Source of the DNA: Solihabitans fulvus
Lineage (GTDB): Bacteria; Actinomycetota; Actinomycetes; Mycobacteriales; Pseudonocardiaceae
DNA: 64,000 bases
Reading direction: 5' to 3'
NCBI RefSeq assembly: GCF_008386585.1
Contig: NZ_VUOB01000002.1
Span: 1-64,000, forward strand
In this document: positions 34,933 through 43,428 of the stretch, in pieces
Layout of the letters: each line of letters begins with the position of its first letter
Numbering within the stretch: position 1 is the stretch's first letter
Position numbers and translations under genes: made by a program
Notes under the pieces: model-generated
Database searches by the model: none
Seen by the model: the letters and a program-made list of their open reading frames with translations, nothing else
Told to the model about the DNA's origin: nothing

Positions 34933-36131
34933 GGCGGTCGTTCAAGTTCCTGCTGCGCCCCACCGGCAAGCAGGCAGTTGCGTTGCGGGAGATGCTGGCC
35001 GATCACTGTTCGCTGTACAACGGGGCGTTGCAGGAACGCCGGGATGCCTGGCGGCACGTCTCGAAGACGACTGTCCGCTACGGCGGCCAGTCCGCACAGT
35101 TGAAGGACATCCGGGCGTTCGACCCGGACCAGCAGGGTCGGTGGTCGTTCTCCTCGCAGCAGGCCACCCTGCGTCGCCTGGACAGGGCGTTCGCCGCGTT
35201 CTTCCGCCGTGTCAAGACCGGGGACAAGCCGGGCTATCCCCGGTTTCGGGGCGTGAGCTGGTTCGACACGGTCGAGTTCCCCACAGACGGCGACGGCTGT
35301 CGCTGGAATTCCACCCCTGGTGACAGTGTGACTCGTGTCCGGTTTCAGGGCGTCGGGCACGTCCGGGTACACCGGCACCGCCCCGTCCTGGGCACGGTGA
35401 AGACGATCAGCGTGAAGCGGGAGGGTAACCGCTGGTACGTGATCCTCTCCTGTGCCGAGGTCCCGGCCGTCCCGCTGCCCGCCGTCGGCCAGACCGCCGG
35501 GATCGATATGGGTGTCGTGCACTTCCTGACCGCCAGCGACGGGACGCATGTCCCCAACCCGCGTTACGAGCGTGCTGCCGCAGCCGGGCTGGCGGACGCC
35601 CAGCAGGCCCTGTCCCGCTGTCGGCGTGGCTCCAACCGTCGTCGCAAGGTACGCGGGAAAGTCGCCGCCCTGCACGGCAGAATCCGGCGGCAGCGCCTGG
35701 ACCACGCGCACAAGACCGCGTTGGCCGTGGTCCGCGCCTACGATGTCATCGCCTGCGAGGACCTGCGGATCGCCAACATGGTCCGTGCCCCCAAACCCAA
35801 ACCCGACCCCGAACAGTCCGGCGTGTTCCTGCCCAACGGGGCCGCGGCCAAGGCCGGACTGAACCGATCGATCCACGACGCGGGTTGGGGGGTATTCCTG
35901 GGCGTCCTCGCGGACAAGGCTGAAAGCGCCGGTCGACGACTGATTCCGGTGGATCCCCGCGACACGTCCCGTACCTGCACGCGGTGTGGGCACGTATGCG
36001 GAGACAACCGCGTTACCCAGGCCGAATTCGTGTGCGTGGCGTGCGGACACACCGCCAACGCTGATGTGAACGCGGCGTTGAACATCGCTCACAGGGCCGG
36101 GCTGGTCCTGCGCGAAGCCCCAGCGGCTTAG
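34929..36131 (+). CDS. tnpB: TnpB RNA-guided nuclease (IS605 OrfB)
   Basis: A 400-aa complete TnpB. RuvC catalytic residues are in GIDMGV (Asp about 192), ACEDLRI (Glu about 277) and NADVNAALN (Asp about 379). The zinc finger CTRCGH...CVACGH is intact. The N-terminal REC/WED part starts RRSFKFLLRPTGKQ. Guided by the right-end RNA it cleaves empty donor sites and promotes retention of the element. It differs in sequence from the partial TnpB at the left edge of the window, so the two elements are not recent copies of each other. Confidence 0.95.
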   Translation: MRRSFKFLLRPTGKQAVALREMLADHCSLYNGALQERRDAWRHVSKTTVRYGGQSAQLKDIRAFDPDQQGRWSFSSQQATLRRLDRAFAAFFRRVKTGDKPGYPRFRGVSWFDTVEFPTDGDGCRWNSTPGDSVTRVRFQGVGHVRVHRHRPVLGTVKTISVKREGNRWYVILSCAEVPAVPLPAVGQTAGIDMGVVHFLTASDGTHVPNPRYERAAAAGLADAQQALSRCRRGSNRRRKVRGKVAALHGRIRRQRLDHAHKTALAVVRAYDVIACEDLRIANMVRAPKPKPDPEQSGVFLPNGAAAKAGLNRSIHDAGWGVFLGVLADKAESAGRRLIPVDPRDTSRTCTRCGHVCGDNRVTQAEFVCVACGHTANADVNAALNIAHRAGLVLREAPAA

Positions 36132-36167
36132 CGAGAAGCCGCCTGCTTCAGCCGGCGGAGGAGTCAC
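36125..36167 (+). ncRNA. Right end / 3' scaffold of the TnpB guide RNA
   Basis: Just after the tnpB stop a GCCGCC...GGCGG hairpin ends in GAGGAGTCAC, the expected form of the guide-RNA scaffold end. The guide would be the bases from 36168 onward. The 5' end of the RNA lies inside tnpB and cannot be placed by eye. Confidence 0.4.
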
Positions 36168-36325
36168 GTTTCTCAGTCCTTGCGAAGCCGCACGAGCGCG
36201 TTGCGCGCGCCCACCCCGCGCCGATCATCCGGCGAGGGCACCTGATCGTCGCCCACCCTGATCGGCACGAGAACGGCCCGCCGACAGAACCACCCGGACG
36301 TGGCGGCGTGGTCCAGCCGATGGGG

Positions 36326-37504
36326 TCACCGACCGCCGGCGGCCAGCTGGCGGCCGCGCCGACCCGGCACGGCCGACCACGACGGGCGCCGCCTGCGCGC
36401 CAGCGCGTAGCAGCCGTCCAGCGACTCGATCACCGACGGCCAGTCGCAGTGCGTCGGCAGCACGGCCCGGTTGTGCTCGGTGACCCGCTCCCGCAGGCCG
36501 TGGTCGGTGGCCAGCTCGACCACCGCGTCGACCAGCTCGCCGAAGGTGTCGCAGAGGATGCCCTCCTTGCCAGGCCGGACGAACTCGGTGATGCCCCCGC
36601 TGGTCCGGCCGATCACCGGAAGGCCCGCGATCCGTGCCTCCAGCGCGGCGAGGCCGAAGGACTCCAGCTTCGCCGGGGCGATGAACAGGTCCGCGGTGGC
36701 GAGCAGGTCGTGCACCTCCGTCCGGTCGAGCCGGCCGGCCAGCTCGACCCAGCCGGTCATCCGGTGCTTGCGCAGGTAACGCTGCATGCCGGCGCGGGCG
36801 GGACCGTCCCCGGCCACGGTCAGCCGCAGCTCGATGTCCGCCGGGATCCGCTGCCGTGCCCTGCGGAGCATGCGCAGCAGCGTCATCGGCTGCTTGCGCG
36901 GCGCCAACCGGCCGACCGCGATGACGTGCACCTGGCCGCGCTCGACGGCGCGGGTGTTGTCGCCGCGCTGCCGCCAGCCCTCCAGGTCGATGCCGTTGGG
37001 CACCACGCGCACGTCCGCGCGGCCCGCGCTGGCCTGCCGGATCAGCATCGCGGCCGCCTCGCTCACCGCCGTGGTCACCACCGGCCACTCGCACCAGCGG
37101 AGCGTCGCCTCCAGCGCCCGGTACAGCGCCCGGCTCGCCGCGCCCCACATGCTGTGCACGGTCACCACCGTCGGCAGGCCGCTGCGGACGGCGGCGCGCA
37201 CCGCGGCCCAGCCGAACGGCGACACCGCGCCGACGTGCACGTGCACGACGTCCGGGGCGATCGTGCGGTAGAGCCTGGTCAGGTGCCGGCCCGCGCGCGG
37301 ATGCACCGGCAGCTCGTAGGGCAGGTTCGCGATGACGTGGTGCACCGGCACGTCGGGGTCCGGAGGATGGTCGCCGGGGGGCGTCGCGGTGATCACCGCG
37401 ACCTGGTGGCCCGCCGCAGCCTGGGCCTTGGCCAGGCCGGCGACCTGGACCTCGATACCTCCCAGCCGTGGCAGGAAGCAGTCGCTCACGTGGACAACCC
37501 TCAC
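36326..37504 (-). CDS. GT4-family glycosyltransferase
   Basis: A 392-aa GT-B fold enzyme. The N-terminal domain opens HVSDCFLPRLGGIEVQVAGLAKA (glycine loop), and the C-terminal donor domain has AVGRLAPRKQP and the EX7E region ESFGLAALEARIAGLPVIG. It transfers a nucleotide-activated sugar in the cytoplasm, probably in envelope glycolipid or polysaccharide assembly. The GTG at 37504 follows GAGGGGGG at 3-4 bases. It is divergent from the PIG-L deacetylase gene. It is not MshA: the MshA start motif and length are absent. Confidence 0.9.
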   Translation of the reverse strand: MRVVHVSDCFLPRLGGIEVQVAGLAKAQAAAGHQVAVITATPPGDHPPDPDVPVHHVIANLPYELPVHPRAGRHLTRLYRTIAPDVVHVHVGAVSPFGWAAVRAAVRSGLPTVVTVHSMWGAASRALYRALEATLRWCEWPVVTTAVSEAAAMLIRQASAGRADVRVVPNGIDLEGWRQRGDNTRAVERGQVHVIAVGRLAPRKQPMTLLRMLRRARQRIPADIELRLTVAGDGPARAGMQRYLRKHRMTGWVELAGRLDRTEVHDLLATADLFIAPAKLESFGLAALEARIAGLPVIGRTSGGITEFVRPGKEGILCDTFGELVDAVVELATDHGLRERVTEHNRAVLPTHCDWPSVIESLDGCYALARRRRPSWSAVPGRRGRQLAAGGR

Positions 37505-37767
37505 GATCCCCCCTCTTGCCGACTCTGCGGGCGGATACCACTGCACCCGATCCTTGACCGAGTTCAAGCGATTCTCAGCCAATTCCCGCAGCCTTGCCGG
37601 ATCGGGCGAAGACGCCCCCTGACATCCCCGCCGACCCGTCAACCTCGTTGCCCGTGTGATCCGAACAATATCCGCGGCAACCCGCAAAACGGACCCCGTC
37701 GACACGCGTCGGGCCCCACGGAGGTCATGCGCCGCCGTCCTCGCAAAGGGGTGCGATACTAGATCGA

Positions 37768-38694
37768 GTGCGGCGAACCTGCGTTTTCTTCCACGCGCAT
37801 CCGGACGACGAAGCGCTGTTGACCTCGGGAACCATGGCGCGGCTGGCGGCCGAGGGGCATCGGGTGGTCCTCGTCGTGGCGACCTCCGGCGAGGAGGGTC
37901 TCGCCGCCGCCGCGCTCGCTGGTGATGTTGGTCTCGGCGCCGTCCGGACGCGAGAGCTGCACGCGTCCGCGGCCGCGCTCGGCTGCGCCAGGGTGGAGTT
38001 CCTCGGCTACGCGGACTCCGGTCTCGACGGCGCCGCCGAGCAGCAGCCGGGCAGACCAATGCCGTTCGTGCGGGCCGATCTCGACGAGGCGGCCGGGCGG
38101 CTGGCGGCGATCCTCCGCGAGGAGAGCGCCGATCTGCTCACCATCTACGACCCGGCCGGCGGGTACGGGCATCCCGATCACGTGCGCGTGCACCACGTCG
38201 GCCTGCTGGCCGCGCGGCTCGCCGACGGCCCGCGCGTGCTGGAGGCCACCGTCGACCGCGACCTGCTGCTGCGGGCGCTGCGCCTGGCCGCCACCGTGTA
38301 CCCGTTCCCGCCGGAGTTCGACCTCGGCCAGTTCGAGCGCGCCTACCGCCCGAGGCGGGAGATCACGCATCGGTTCGACGTGCGCCGGTACGCCGACGCG
38401 AAGCGGGCGAGCATGGCCGCGCACGTCTCGCAGGCCACCGGCGGCGACTCGCAGCGCACGCTGGCCGCGCTGCTGCGGCTGCCGCGACCGGTATTTCGGC
38501 GGGTGCTCGGCACCGAGTGGTACGTGGACCGGGGACGTCCCGGCAGGCCAGTCGAGCCAGGTGATCCCGCCAGGCCCGCCGAGTCCGGTGAGCCCGGCAG
38601 GCCCGCTGAGCCCGGTGGGACCGCTGAGCCCGGTGGGACCGCTGAGCCCGGTGGGACCGTCGAGTGGCCTTCGATGGTCGGGGAACTGCCATGA
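37768..38694 (+). CDS. PIG-L/LmbE-family N-acetyl-sugar deacetylase
   Basis: A 308-aa Zn-dependent deacetylase: HAHPDDEALLTSGTMARLAAEGH (metal His/Asp and catalytic Asp) and DPAGGYGHPDH (third metal ligand). The last 50 residues are a low-complexity Pro/Gly/Glu tail encoded by 18-bp tandem repeats. It removes acetyl from GlcNAc-like sugars of a glycolipid or thiol precursor. Sequence and neighbours do not fit MshB. The GTG at 37768 lies 7 bases after a -10-like TACTAG, so a leaderless mRNA is possible. It overlaps the next gene by 4 bases (ATGA). Confidence 0.9.
   Translation: MRRTCVFFHAHPDDEALLTSGTMARLAAEGHRVVLVVATSGEEGLAAAALAGDVGLGAVRTRELHASAAALGCARVEFLGYADSGLDGAAEQQPGRPMPFVRADLDEAAGRLAAILREESADLLTIYDPAGGYGHPDHVRVHHVGLLAARLADGPRVLEATVDRDLLLRALRLAATVYPFPPEFDLGQFERAYRPRREITHRFDVRRYADAKRASMAAHVSQATGGDSQRTLAALLRLPRPVFRRVLGTEWYVDRGRPGRPVEPGDPARPAESGEPGRPAEPGGTAEPGGTAEPGGTVEWPSMVGELP
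38603..38656 (+). repeat. Three perfect 18-bp tandem repeats in the deacetylase tail
   Basis: The unit ccgctgagcccggtggga occurs at 38603, 38621 and 38639, preceded by degenerate copies back to about 38545. Each encodes six residues of an A-E-P-G-G-T tail. Copy-number change keeps the frame. Confidence 0.95.
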
Positions 38695-39767
38695 GCAAAC
38701 GGCTTAGGCAGGTCGTGTTCGGCGTGGTGTCGCTGGCCGTGGCCGTGGTGCTGGTCGCCGCCGGGATCCCCGCGCTGGCCGGCGCGGGCTGGGACGGGAT
38801 CCTCGAACAGTTCAACCACCTGACCGGCTGGGAGCTGGTCATGCTCGGCGCGATCTGGCTGGTCAGCCTGTACGCCTACACGTTCGTGCTGACCGCGTCG
38901 CTGCCCGGCCTCACCCACGCGCAGGCCCTGACGCTCAACGGCGTCGGCAGCGCCGTGAGCAACGTGCTGCCCTTCGGCGGCGCGCTCGGCGTCGCCGTCA
39001 CCTTCACCTTGGCGCGCAGCTGGGGGCACCGGGCGCAGGCCATCGCCGTGTCGGCGCTGACCACCGGCATCTGGAACGTGCTGGCCAGGCTGTCGCTGCC
39101 GACGTTCGGGTTGGCCGCGCTGCTGATCGGCGGCGACCTGCCGGACGCCAGGCTGACCTTCGCGGCGGCCGTCGCGTTCGTGGCCTGCGCGGTGATCGTG
39201 GCCGCGACGGTCGCGGTGCTCGCGCGGGAGTCGATCGCCGCGCGGCTCGGCCGGCTGATCGACCGGATGGTCCGGCCGCTGCCGGCGCGGTTCCGGCCCG
39301 CGCCGGGCTGGGCGGAGCAGGGGCTGCGCAACCTGCGCACCGGCACGGTCGACCGGGTGCGCAGCAAGTGGGGGCAGCTGACGCTCGGCATGGTTGGCCA
39401 CCTTGGCATGCAGGGCGTGCTGTTCGTCGCGTGCCTGTTGGTGACCGGCGGCTATCCAGGTCTGTCCAAGACCATCGCGGCGTTCGCGGTGAGCCGGGTG
39501 CTGACCACGGTGGTGGTCACGCCGGGCGGCGTCGGCATCAGCGAGACGGGCACGCTCGCGCTGTTGATCGCGCTCGGCGCGCCGGCCGCGCCGAGCGCGG
39601 CGGGGGTGCTGTTGTTCGCCCTGTTCGCGTTCACCGCCGAGATTCCCGTCGGCGTCCTCGGCTGGGGCGTGTGGACCGTGATGCGGCGGTGGCGGCGCGA
39701 GCCTCCACCGCAGGAGCCGGCGTCGGACGGCCATGGGCTGACCGCGGCCGGCCATTCGGGCGGCTAG
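38691..39767 (+). CDS. AglD-like (LPG synthase transmembrane domain) integral membrane protein
   Basis: A 358-aa protein with about eight membrane helices, of the UPF0104/AglD family. LTLNGVGSAVSNVLPFGGALGVAVTF and TPGGVGISETGTLALLIALG are the characteristic repeats. Family members flip or modify lipids, or accompany lysyl-phosphatidylglycerol synthases; no aminoacyl-transfer domain is present here. The ATG overlaps the deacetylase stop, so the two act together, probably with the divergent GT4 enzyme, in envelope lipid glycosylation (inference). Confidence 0.85.
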   Translation: MSKRLRQVVFGVVSLAVAVVLVAAGIPALAGAGWDGILEQFNHLTGWELVMLGAIWLVSLYAYTFVLTASLPGLTHAQALTLNGVGSAVSNVLPFGGALGVAVTFTLARSWGHRAQAIAVSALTTGIWNVLARLSLPTFGLAALLIGGDLPDARLTFAAAVAFVACAVIVAATVAVLARESIAARLGRLIDRMVRPLPARFRPAPGWAEQGLRNLRTGTVDRVRSKWGQLTLGMVGHLGMQGVLFVACLLVTGGYPGLSKTIAAFAVSRVLTTVVVTPGGVGISETGTLALLIALGAPAAPSAAGVLLFALFAFTAEIPVGVLGWGVWTVMRRWRREPPPQEPASDGHGLTAAGHSGG

Positions 39768-39844
39768 GTCGGAGGGCGGACCGGCTTGCGGCGGTCCGTG
39801 TGTCGCCCGTTCCGGTCCGGCCGCCGCGCTGGCAGGATCGCGGC

Positions 39845-40201
39845 ATGGAACGCGTGCTGGGAATCGGTGGATACTTCATCCGCGCCTCGGACCCCGCTGC
39901 CCTGGGTGCCTGGTATCGGGACTGCCTCGGCCTCGACGCCGATGAGAACGGCGTGTGGCAACAGGAAGTAGGCCCCACCGTCTTTGCGCCGTTCGAGGTC
40001 GGGACCGACTACTTCGGCTCCCGTTCCCAGCAGACCATGCTCAACTTCCGGGTCCGCGACCTGGACGCCATGCTCGCACAGCTTCGCAGCAGGGGCGCCG
40101 ACGTGGCCGACGAGACCCAGGACATGGACGGCGTCGGCCGTTTCGGCTGGGTCGCCGACCCCGAGGGCAACCGCATCGAGCTCTGGCAGCCCGCCCAGTA
40201 G
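39845..40201 (+). CDS. VOC-superfamily (glyoxalase/bleomycin-resistance fold) protein
   Basis: A 118-aa single-domain VOC protein of the YdcJ/PhnB-like type: GGYFIRASDPAALGAWYRDCLGL, then GRFGWVADPEGNRIELWQP with the last metal-ligand Glu. Members are lyases, isomerases, dioxygenases or drug-binding proteins; which one cannot be read from sequence. It stands alone between two unrelated operons. Confidence 0.9.
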   Translation: MERVLGIGGYFIRASDPAALGAWYRDCLGLDADENGVWQQEVGPTVFAPFEVGTDYFGSRSQQTMLNFRVRDLDAMLAQLRSRGADVADETQDMDGVGRFGWVADPEGNRIELWQPAQ

Positions 40202-40220
40202 GTCGGATGGGGTGTGGTGG

Positions 40221-41120
40221 TCAGGCGTCCTTGGCGGGCAGCGGCTTTGGGATGTCGGCAGTGTCGTGGTCGTGGTTGTCGCCGGTGCTCTGCTGCGCCG
40301 GGATGGACCGCTCCGGGACGGATCGGCTCGTCTCCTCGGGCGGGGCCTGCGCGGGTGCCGCCGGTGCGGCGCCGGTCGACTTCTCCAGGAACCGCAACAG
40401 CTCAACGGGGAAGGGCAGCACCAGCGTGGAGTTCTTCTCGGCGGCCACCTCGACGATGGTCTGGAGCAGCCGCAGTTGCAGCGCCGCCGGGGTGTCGGCC
40501 ATCGTCATGGCCGCCTCGGACAGCTTGTAGGAGGCCTGTAGCTCGCCGTCGGCGGTGATGACCCTGGCCCGCCGCTCCCGCTCCGCCTCGGCCTGCCGCG
40601 ACATTGACCGCTTCATGCCCTCCGGCAGCGCGACGTCCTTGATCTCCACCCGGTCGATGCGGATGCCCCAGCCGAGCGCCGGGCTGTCGATCATCATCTC
40701 CAGGCCCTGGTTGAGCTTCTCCCGGTTGGACAGCAGGTCGTCCAGCTCGCTCTTGCCGATGATCGACCGCAGCGAGGTCTGCGCGACCTGGGAGATCGCG
40801 AACAGGTAGTCCTGCACGTCGATCACGGCCCGCACCGGGTCCTCGACCTTGAAGTACACGACGGCGTCGACCCGGACCGTCACGTTGTCGCGGGTGATGC
40901 CGTCCTGCGCGGGCACCGGCATCGTGACGATCTGCATGTTGACCTTCTGCATCTTGTCCACGAACGGCGCGATCATCGCGAGTCCGGGTCCGCGCACCTG
41001 GGGCCGGACCCGGCCGAACCGGAACACGACCCCGCGCTGGAACTGCTTGACGACGCGGGCGCTCGCGGCGCCGCTGATCGCGCCGACGGCCAGTATCGCG
41101 AGGATGATGTCAACGACCAT
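40221..41120 (-). CDS. SPFH/Band 7 protein (slipin-like)
   Basis: A 299-aa membrane-anchored protein. One N-terminal hydrophobic helix (about residues 3-20) is followed by the SPFH domain (FRFGRVRPQVRGPGLAMIAPFVDK, GITRDNVTVRVDAVVYFKV) and a coiled helix rich in charged residues (QAEAERERRARVI). The end is a Pro/Ala-rich tail. Slipins form membrane rings and recruit proteases (often NfeD, absent here). The ATG at 41120 removes 15 unrelated residues from a longer frame. Confidence 0.9.
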   Translation of the reverse strand: MVVDIILAILAVGAISGAASARVVKQFQRGVVFRFGRVRPQVRGPGLAMIAPFVDKMQKVNMQIVTMPVPAQDGITRDNVTVRVDAVVYFKVEDPVRAVIDVQDYLFAISQVAQTSLRSIIGKSELDDLLSNREKLNQGLEMMIDSPALGWGIRIDRVEIKDVALPEGMKRSMSRQAEAERERRARVITADGELQASYKLSEAAMTMADTPAALQLRLLQTIVEVAAEKNSTLVLPFPVELLRFLEKSTGAAPAAPAQAPPEETSRSVPERSIPAQQSTGDNHDHDTADIPKPLPAKDA

Positions 41121-41279
41121 CGCACCCAACTCCTGCGTTCGCGGATGGGGCTCGTCATGGACCACGGGCTACTGCCGATCTTACCCCGAATCGCCGTGTG
41201 TCAAGCGTGCTGACCTGGCAATTCGGCCGTCCGCCGACGCGGCGGCCGCAGCGCGGGGCGTCGGGCGCGAAACCGCTCC

Positions 41280-41654
41280 TCAGGCGGCGTTCGGGGCCGG
41301 CACCTGGTCGAGTGCGGTGTAGACCGGCTTGCCCTCGGCGCGGGCCTGTGCGGTCATCTCGTCTGCCCCGGCCGACGGGCCGCCGACCCGCAGCACCGCG
41401 TCGCAGCGGGACAGCAGCTGCCTGGCGATGGGGTGGAAGACCTCGTCGAAGATCTCGTCGCCGACCCTGGTCGACCCGGCGAGTTCGATCAGCGGCAGCG
41501 CCAGCGCCTCGCCGGTGACCGGCAGGTGCCCTGCCCGGAACAGGCGCAGCGCGGCCTCGTTCATCGTCGCGACGTTGGCGGCGAGCCTGGCCGGGTCGTC
41601 GCCCGTACCGGATCGGTACGGGCCTGCGACGAGGATCATCAGGGGTGCGGTCAT
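41280..41654 (-). CDS. DUF4406-like protein (nucleoside deoxyribosyltransferase fold)
   Basis: A 124-aa protein with LVAGPYRSGTGDDP at the start and CDAVLRVGGPSAGADEMTAQA near the end. This is the layout of DUF4406/nucleoside 2-deoxyribosyltransferase-like proteins (Rossmann-like, nucleotide-binding). The ATG has GGAG 6 bases upstream. It lies 43 bases after the DeoR gene in the same direction, so is probably controlled by it. Enzymatic role unproven. Confidence 0.78.
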   Translation of the reverse strand: MTAPLMILVAGPYRSGTGDDPARLAANVATMNEAALRLFRAGHLPVTGEALALPLIELAGSTRVGDEIFDEVFHPIARQLLSRCDAVLRVGGPSAGADEMTAQARAEGKPVYTALDQVPAPNAA

Positions 41655-41697
41655 CGTTCTCCTTCGGTGGAGCGGAAACCGTTGCGTCGCAACGGGG

Positions 41698-42474
41698 TCA
41701 GGCGAGGACGACCTCGACGCCTGCGGCGCGCACGGCGTCGAGGGTGTCCAGAGCGGTGCCCGGTTCCTCGGCCGCGGTGTCGGTGACGAACGTGTCGACC
41801 GCGTCGAGGGTGGCGACCTGGGTGAAGGTCTGCACGCCGAGCTTGCTGGCGTCGGCGACCACGACCGTGCGGGCGGCGCGGTGCAGCGCGATCTGCTTCA
41901 CGGTGGCGTCCTCCATCGCGAACTCCGACCAGCCGAGTTCGCGGTGCACGCCGCCGATGGACATCAGGAAGCAGTCGAACCGCAGCTGTTCCAGCATCCG
42001 CAGGGTGAGGTGGCCGACGAGGCTGCGTTCGCCGGGGCGGGACTCGCCACCGAGCACGAGCAGCCGGATGCCCGGCTGGTCGGCGAGCCGGTTGGCGGCC
42101 TGGAGGCTGAGCACCGCGACGGTCAGCGGACCCCGGGCGGTGAGGTAGCCGGCGAGGTGGGCGGTGGTGGTGCCGGCGTCGAGCAGCACGGTCTCGCCCG
42201 GCTGGACGAGGTCGGCGGCGGCCGAGGCGACGCGGCTCTTGGTGGCCGACTGCCACTGCTCGCGGGCGGCGAACCCGGCGTTCTCCGGGCGGGTGCCCAA
42301 CGCCACCGCGCCGCCCCTGACGCGCTGGACCAGGCCCTGGCGCTGCAACTCGTCGAGGTCGCGGCGCACGGTCATTTCGGAGACGCCGAGCCGGCCGGCC
42401 AACTCGGTCAGGGAGATCTGCCCGCCGCCGCGCACCAGGCGCAGGGTCAGGTCGAGACGATCAGCGACAGCCAC
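41698..42474 (-). CDS. DeoR-family transcriptional repressor
   Basis: A 258-aa regulator. The N-terminal winged helix has ISLTELAGRLGVSEMTVRRDLDELQRQGLV. The C-terminal sugar-phosphate domain has LLDAGTTTAHLAGYL and VVVADASKLGVQTF. DeoR proteins respond to phosphorylated sugars or nucleosides. A 15-bp palindrome lies 13 bases upstream of its GTG start, suggesting autoregulation of the deoR-DUF4406 operon. Confidence 0.92.
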   Translation of the reverse strand: MAVADRLDLTLRLVRGGGQISLTELAGRLGVSEMTVRRDLDELQRQGLVQRVRGGAVALGTRPENAGFAAREQWQSATKSRVASAAADLVQPGETVLLDAGTTTAHLAGYLTARGPLTVAVLSLQAANRLADQPGIRLLVLGGESRPGERSLVGHLTLRMLEQLRFDCFLMSIGGVHRELGWSEFAMEDATVKQIALHRAARTVVVADASKLGVQTFTQVATLDAVDTFVTDTAAEEPGTALDTLDAVRAAGVEVVLA

Positions 42475-42486
42475 AAGGACTTTCTA

Positions 42487-42501
42487 TCACAGCGGCTGTG
42501 A
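42487..42501. promoter_or_regulatory. Palindromic operator candidate upstream of deoR-like gene
   Basis: TCACAGCGGCTGTGA is a perfect 6+3+6 inverted repeat placed just upstream of the DeoR start, inside an A/T-richer stretch that may be the promoter. Confidence 0.6.
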
Positions 42502-42534
42502 GGAATGGTAGAAGCGTGTGAGATTGTGGCTGGG

Positions 42535-42564
42535 GTGGTGCCCCGCCGCGCGGCGGGGCACCAC
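42535..42564 (-). terminator. 30-bp perfect palindrome after the secreted-protein gene
   Basis: The 15-bp arms GTGGTGCCCCGCCGC and its complement meet without a loop at 42549/42550. It lies 8 bases after the stop of the minus-strand gene at 42572, consistent with a terminator. Confidence 0.75.
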
Positions 42565-42571
42565 GGGCGGA

Positions 42572-43246
42572 CTACCGGACGTAGTCCCAGGCGCCGTACC
42601 GCACGGTGCTCGCCGACCAGTCGCCGCCGAGCGCGGCGACGAACTGCTTGACCAGCGGCTGGTCGGCGGTCGCGGCCACCAGCACGAGCTTGTGGTCCTG
42701 GGTGACCGAGCCGCCGCCGAGGCGGTCGCGGGCGGCCGGGTTGGCGACCAGTCCGTTGTAGAGGCGCTGCCAGTCGACGCCGGGCACCTCCACTTCGAAC
42801 GCGTTGGTCCTCGGCGAGGTCTGCGGCAGGTGCTCGAAGGTCAGCACCGCCTCCTGGTGGTACTGCTTGCGGATCAGGTCGGCCACGTCGTGCAGCCGCG
42901 TGGCGCTGAAGCCGTCGACGTGGAAGTCGCGCGAGCGCTCGTAGGTGGCCTGCTTCAGGTCCGGCGACCAGTACACGCCGTCCAACAGGGCCGAGCCGCG
43001 CACGCGACCCCCGTTGTCCGCCACGATCCCGGCCACCTGGCACGCGAAACCGACCAGCCGGGTCTTCAGCCTCGGGTCCTGCGGGTCGGTGATGATCGCG
43101 GTGTTCGGCGTCGCGAAGATCTCGGCCGCCGCGCCGGCGCCGCGCTCGTCCGGCTGGGCAGTGGGCGCGGCCAGCGCGCTGCCGGCGCCGCCCGTCAGGA
43201 TCGCCACCGCGATGGCGAGAACCGCCGCGACAGAACGACTTCTCAT
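42572..43246 (-). CDS. Secreted hypothetical protein
   Basis: A 224-aa protein with a Sec signal peptide (SRSVAAVLAIAVAILTGGAGSALA, cleavage near residue 27) and a soluble domain not recognised. Notable stretches are NTAIITDPQDPRLKTRLVGFA and WSASTVRYGAWDYVR at the very end. No Cys pair for a disulfide was obvious (single Cys near CQVAG). The ATG at 43246 begins the signal peptide. Function unknown. Confidence 0.8.
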   Translation of the reverse strand: MRSRSVAAVLAIAVAILTGGAGSALAAPTAQPDERGAGAAAEIFATPNTAIITDPQDPRLKTRLVGFACQVAGIVADNGGRVRGSALLDGVYWSPDLKQATYERSRDFHVDGFSATRLHDVADLIRKQYHQEAVLTFEHLPQTSPRTNAFEVEVPGVDWQRLYNGLVANPAARDRLGGGSVTQDHKLVLVAATADQPLVKQFVAALGGDWSASTVRYGAWDYVR

Positions 43247-43360
43247 CAATGAGCCCCCATCCGTGTTTGACCGTTTCCGGCCACCCAACGTATCGGTCCG
43301 GCCACGGGTCGCACACGGATTTGCGGGCGGTTCCAGCCCGTGGACGCGCGGTTTGCCGCC

Positions 43361-43428
43361 TTCGGTGAGGCTCAGCCTTCGGTCAGGCTCAGCGTTCGGT
43401 GCGGCTCAGTCGACGGTCGGGCTCAGGA
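43361..43428. repeat. Four imperfect 17-bp tandem repeats
   Basis: Units start at 43361, 43378, 43395 and 43412 with the pattern ttcggtNNggctcagNN; the last is most diverged and contains the stop codon of the minus-strand hydrolase gene. Confidence 0.85.

Larger units (their letters stand above)
34431..36167 (+). mobile_element. Complete IS200/IS605-type element (tnpA-tnpB)
   Basis: The element has a left-end hairpin (34433-34440 with 34445-34452, TTCA loop), overlapping tnpA and tnpB and a right-end hairpin at about 36137-36158 ending GGAGGAGTCAC. Exact ends are inferred because this family makes no target duplication; the left edge could be a few bases off. It lies directly upstream of the cspA ribosome site. 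Confidence 0.85.

Noticed and set aside
40221..41120. SPFH/NfeD protease-associated operon
   Set aside because: No NfeD or protease gene lies beside the SPFH gene; it appears monocistronic.
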